Of a stretch of 6,914 bases of DNA, positions 5,411 through 6,914 are shown piece after piece. The notes under the pieces were generated by a model that saw only the letters and a program-made list of their open reading frames with translations, ran no database searches and was not told the DNA's origin. Each line of letters opens with the position of its first letter. Positions within the stretch are counted from its first letter, which is position 1. This stretch comes from Hyphomicrobiales bacterium (GTDB lineage Bacteria; Pseudomonadota; Alphaproteobacteria; Rhizobiales; JAUVMS01): NCBI GenBank assembly GCA_030600135.1, contig JAUVMS010000181.1, forward strand, positions 1 through 6,914, in the 5' to 3' direction. The position numbers and the translations under genes are program-made.

Positions 5411-5830
5411 ATGAAGGTCAAACAAGCCATGCATTTGGGCGTGGAATGGGTCGAGCCAAATACGCCTGTCACAGAGATAGCCAAGAGGATGATGGAATGT
5501 GACGTTGGCGCCATACCGGTTGGGGAGAACGATCGATTGATCGGCATGGTAACAGATCGTGATATTATCTGCAGAGGCGTCGCCAGGGGCAAGGATATCA
5601 AGAAAATGACTGCGCGCGACGTCATGAGTAAGGGAATTATTTTCTGCCGCGCCGGAAGCGAACTCGACGATGCGGTGAAAATAATGGAGGATAAAAAAGT
5701 TCGGCGTCTGCCCGTTATCGATGACAACAAGCGGATGATCGGGATTTTGAGCCTGGGAGATGTCTCCGAAAGTGCAAGCCACAATCTTGCGGGCGAGCTT
5801 GCAGCCGCGGTTTCTTCTCACCACGCCTAG
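5411..5830 (+). CDS. Stand-alone CBS-domain pair protein
   Basis: A 139-residue cytosolic protein made of two CBS domains (residues about 3-58 and 68-124) and a short tail. The nucleotide-contact motifs are GMVTDRD at 45-51 and GILSLGD at 111-117. Each repeat opens with a V-x-x-x-M type segment (VKQAM and ARDVMSKG). CBS pairs of this size usually bind adenosine nucleotides and act as energy or redox sensors for a partner; none is identifiable here. ATG 5411 was chosen because GGAGG lies at 5400-5404 with six-base spacing and because the domain starts immediately. An in-frame extension back to 5333 would add 26 residues unlike any CBS protein. An FNR/FixK-like box upstream suggests low-oxygen control. 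A hairpin follows the stop. Confidence 0.92.
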   Translation: MKVKQAMHLGVEWVEPNTPVTEIAKRMMECDVGAIPVGENDRLIGMVTDRDIICRGVARGKDIKKMTARDVMSKGIIFCRAGSELDDAVKIMEDKKVRRLPVIDDNKRMIGILSLGDVSESASHNLAGELAAAVSSHHA

Positions 5831-5834
5831 CGCT

Positions 5835-5882
5835 TTGACGAGGCTGTCGGTGGGGCACCCATCCCGCCGGCGGCACCGTCAA
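5835..5882. terminator. Long imperfect hairpin between convergent genes
   Basis: TTGACG (5835-5840) pairs with CGTCAA (5877-5882). Inside it, GCTGTCGG (5843-5850) pairs with CCGGCGGC (5867-5874) with two G-T wobbles, separated by a two-by-two internal loop. It starts five bases after the CBS stop and lies between that gene and the convergent LysR gene. No T-run follows on either strand, so it is not a classic intrinsic terminator. It may protect the 3' end or assist termination. A smaller hairpin (5899-5903 with 5909-5913) followed by TATTTT overlaps the LysR stop. Confidence 0.35.
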
Positions 5883-5912
5883 GATGCGCGACCGAACCAC
5901 CGCGTGCGGCGG

Positions 5913-6797
5913 TTATTTTGCATCATTTGTTCTCTCTCTCGTCAATTCATCGAACACCGAAATCAGCCAGTCCATCACCACCCTGATCCTCGCAAGATTG
6001 CGCAGCTCTGGATGCACCATGAGCCAGAGTTCGCGTGAAACTGGCGCGGGCTCTTTGCCGCAGCGTTTCAGGTCCGGCTCGCCATCGGCGATCGCCACCG
6101 GAAGCAAGGATTTGCCGAGGCCGGCCTTCACGCCTTGGATGATCGCCTCGGCATCGTTGACTTGGACCGGCGCTGGCCCGCTGTGGTGATGAACCGCTTG
6201 CTCGGCCATCCAGCGTTGCTGCGGCAGCTCCGCCATCGCTTCTTCGTAGGTGATCCAAGGGAGCGTATCGGGATCAGCTTGCGACGACGCAAAGACGGCA
6301 TAGTCGAGACGGCCAACGCGGCGCGCAATTGCCCGCGCGTCCTTGCTTGGCCTTGCCATGCGCAACGCCATGTCGGCTTCGCGTTTGGTTAGGCTCAAGT
6401 CGCGTGGTTCGGCAATGAGTTCGAGGCGCAACTGGAGATGATCGGCTAGGAGCCGGGGCAACGCCGGCACCAAAATGCGGTTCACGACCAGCGGCACCGA
6501 GGTCAAGCGAACCGTTCCCGCAGCAAGTGTGTCCGCCCCAGAAACGGCGACTTCCGCCGCCTGGACCTCAAGCTCGACCCGTTCCGCCGCGGCGATCATG
6601 GCGCGACCGGCCTCGGTGGGATGATACCTACCAGGGCTTTGCTCGAACAGACGGGCCCCCAGTCTCTGCTCGGCATGGGCGATGCGACGTCCCACCGTGC
6701 TCTCGTTGACACCAAGCTGGCGTGCCGCGCCTGCGAGCGATTGGCGCCGCGCCACGGCCAACACGAAGCGCAAATCGTTCCAATTGAAGCCCTGCAT
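5913..6797 (-). CDS. LysR-family transcriptional regulator
   Basis: A 294-residue regulator of normal length for the family. The N-terminal winged helix-turn-helix covers about residues 5-63, with the recognition region SLAGAARQLGVNESTVGRR at 20-38. It continues into the long linker helix (about 64-90). The effector-binding domain runs from about 93 to 290, opening with GTVRLTSVPLV. The ATG at 6797 was chosen because NWNDLRFVLAV is the standard LysR opening; the upstream ribosome binding site is weak. It points away from a partial YciI-like gene across a 91-base gap, the classic layout in which a LysR protein controls both its own gene and the divergent one. It converges on the CBS gene and lies beyond the cyclase relic, so there is no reason to link it to the oxygenase set. 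The effector is unknown. Confidence 0.94.
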   Translation of the reverse strand: MQGFNWNDLRFVLAVARRQSLAGAARQLGVNESTVGRRIAHAEQRLGARLFEQSPGRYHPTEAGRAMIAAAERVELEVQAAEVAVSGADTLAAGTVRLTSVPLVVNRILVPALPRLLADHLQLRLELIAEPRDLSLTKREADMALRMARPSKDARAIARRVGRLDYAVFASSQADPDTLPWITYEEAMAELPQQRWMAEQAVHHHSGPAPVQVNDAEAIIQGVKAGLGKSLLPVAIADGEPDLKRCGKEPAPVSRELWLMVHPELRNLARIRVVMDWLISVFDELTRERTNDAK

Positions 6798-6888
6798 TTT
6801 TGCCGTTTAATTATGCATATTTTCCGGTCGGTATTGGAAGAATGCAGGCCTAATGTACGCCCTGTCAACTTTGCGAAGGAGAGGATCA
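6798..6888. promoter_or_regulatory. Divergent intergenic region, likely LysR operator
   Basis: This 91-base AT-richer gap separates the LysR gene from the divergent gene. It holds the eight-base palindrome TATGCATA (6812-6819) and an imperfect inverted repeat, ATTGG (6833-6837) with CCTAAT (6849-6854). On the minus strand, CATAAT (6815-6810) could be a -10 for the regulator. Which element the LysR protein binds cannot be settled by eye. Confidence 0.35.
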
Positions 6889-6914
6889 GTGATTTATGCT
6901 GTCTTGTTCGAGGA
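6889..6914 (+). CDS. Start of a probable YciI-like protein (partial)
   Basis: GTG at 6889 has AAGGAG at 6876-6881 with seven-base spacing, the strongest ribosome binding site in this part of the window. The eight complete codons read MIYAVLFE, an opening that fits the YciI/YCII-related small-protein family, whose members often begin with an M-[IL]-Y-A strand. The window ends after 26 bases, so the family call is tentative. An alternative ATG at 6896 is in another frame and worse spaced. It is divergent from the LysR gene and is the likely target of that regulator. Confidence 0.45.

Overview
This window looks like chromosomal or megaplasmid DNA of an alphaproteobacterium, most likely of the Rhizobiales (Mesorhizobium-like). 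That placement is inference. It rests on the GC-rich codon use, a relic of a TPR-type class III adenylate cyclase, a small four-cysteine protein of a kind common in that group, and an FNR/FixK-like box before a CBS-domain gene. No rRNA, tRNA, CRISPR array or insertion sequence is visible.

Bases 1-4589 hold a compact plus-strand gene set, probably one operon with a second entry point near 1750-1857. In order it encodes a HAD-superfamily hydrolase, a class I glutamine amidotransferase-like hydrolase, a Rieske non-haem iron oxygenase alpha subunit, and two 251-residue short-chain dehydrogenases/reductases (SDRs). The oxygenase has a glutamate where most family members have the bridging aspartate. 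As I recall the literature, this marks the branch acting on quaternary ammonium compounds (carnitine, glycine betaine, choline, stachydrine). The two SDRs resemble each other but carry opposite cofactor signatures, NAD for the first and NADP for the second. A 26-codon ORF with a strong ribosome binding site sits between them. Its stop overlaps the second SDR's start, and a perfect hairpin lies just before that start, so translation there is probably coupled. A plausible reading is a catabolic module for an N-methylated or otherwise amine-containing compound: oxygenase attack, SDR oxidation or reduction of the product, and amide or phosphate hydrolysis by the amidotransferase and HAD enzymes. 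No oxygenase reductase, transporter or dedicated regulator is present, and the substrate cannot be read from the sequence.

Bases 4590-4959 are the broken 3' end of a TPR-containing adenylate/guanylate cyclase. It begins within about six bases of the last SDR stop and carries a one-base deletion. This marks a junction between the catabolic block and older resident DNA.

Bases 4960-6914 look like ordinary backbone. They hold a 52-residue CxxC-x13-CxxC protein, a stand-alone CBS-pair protein with an FNR/FixK-like site upstream, a convergent LysR-type regulator on the minus strand, and, divergent from it, the first codons of a probable YciI-like protein cut by the window end.
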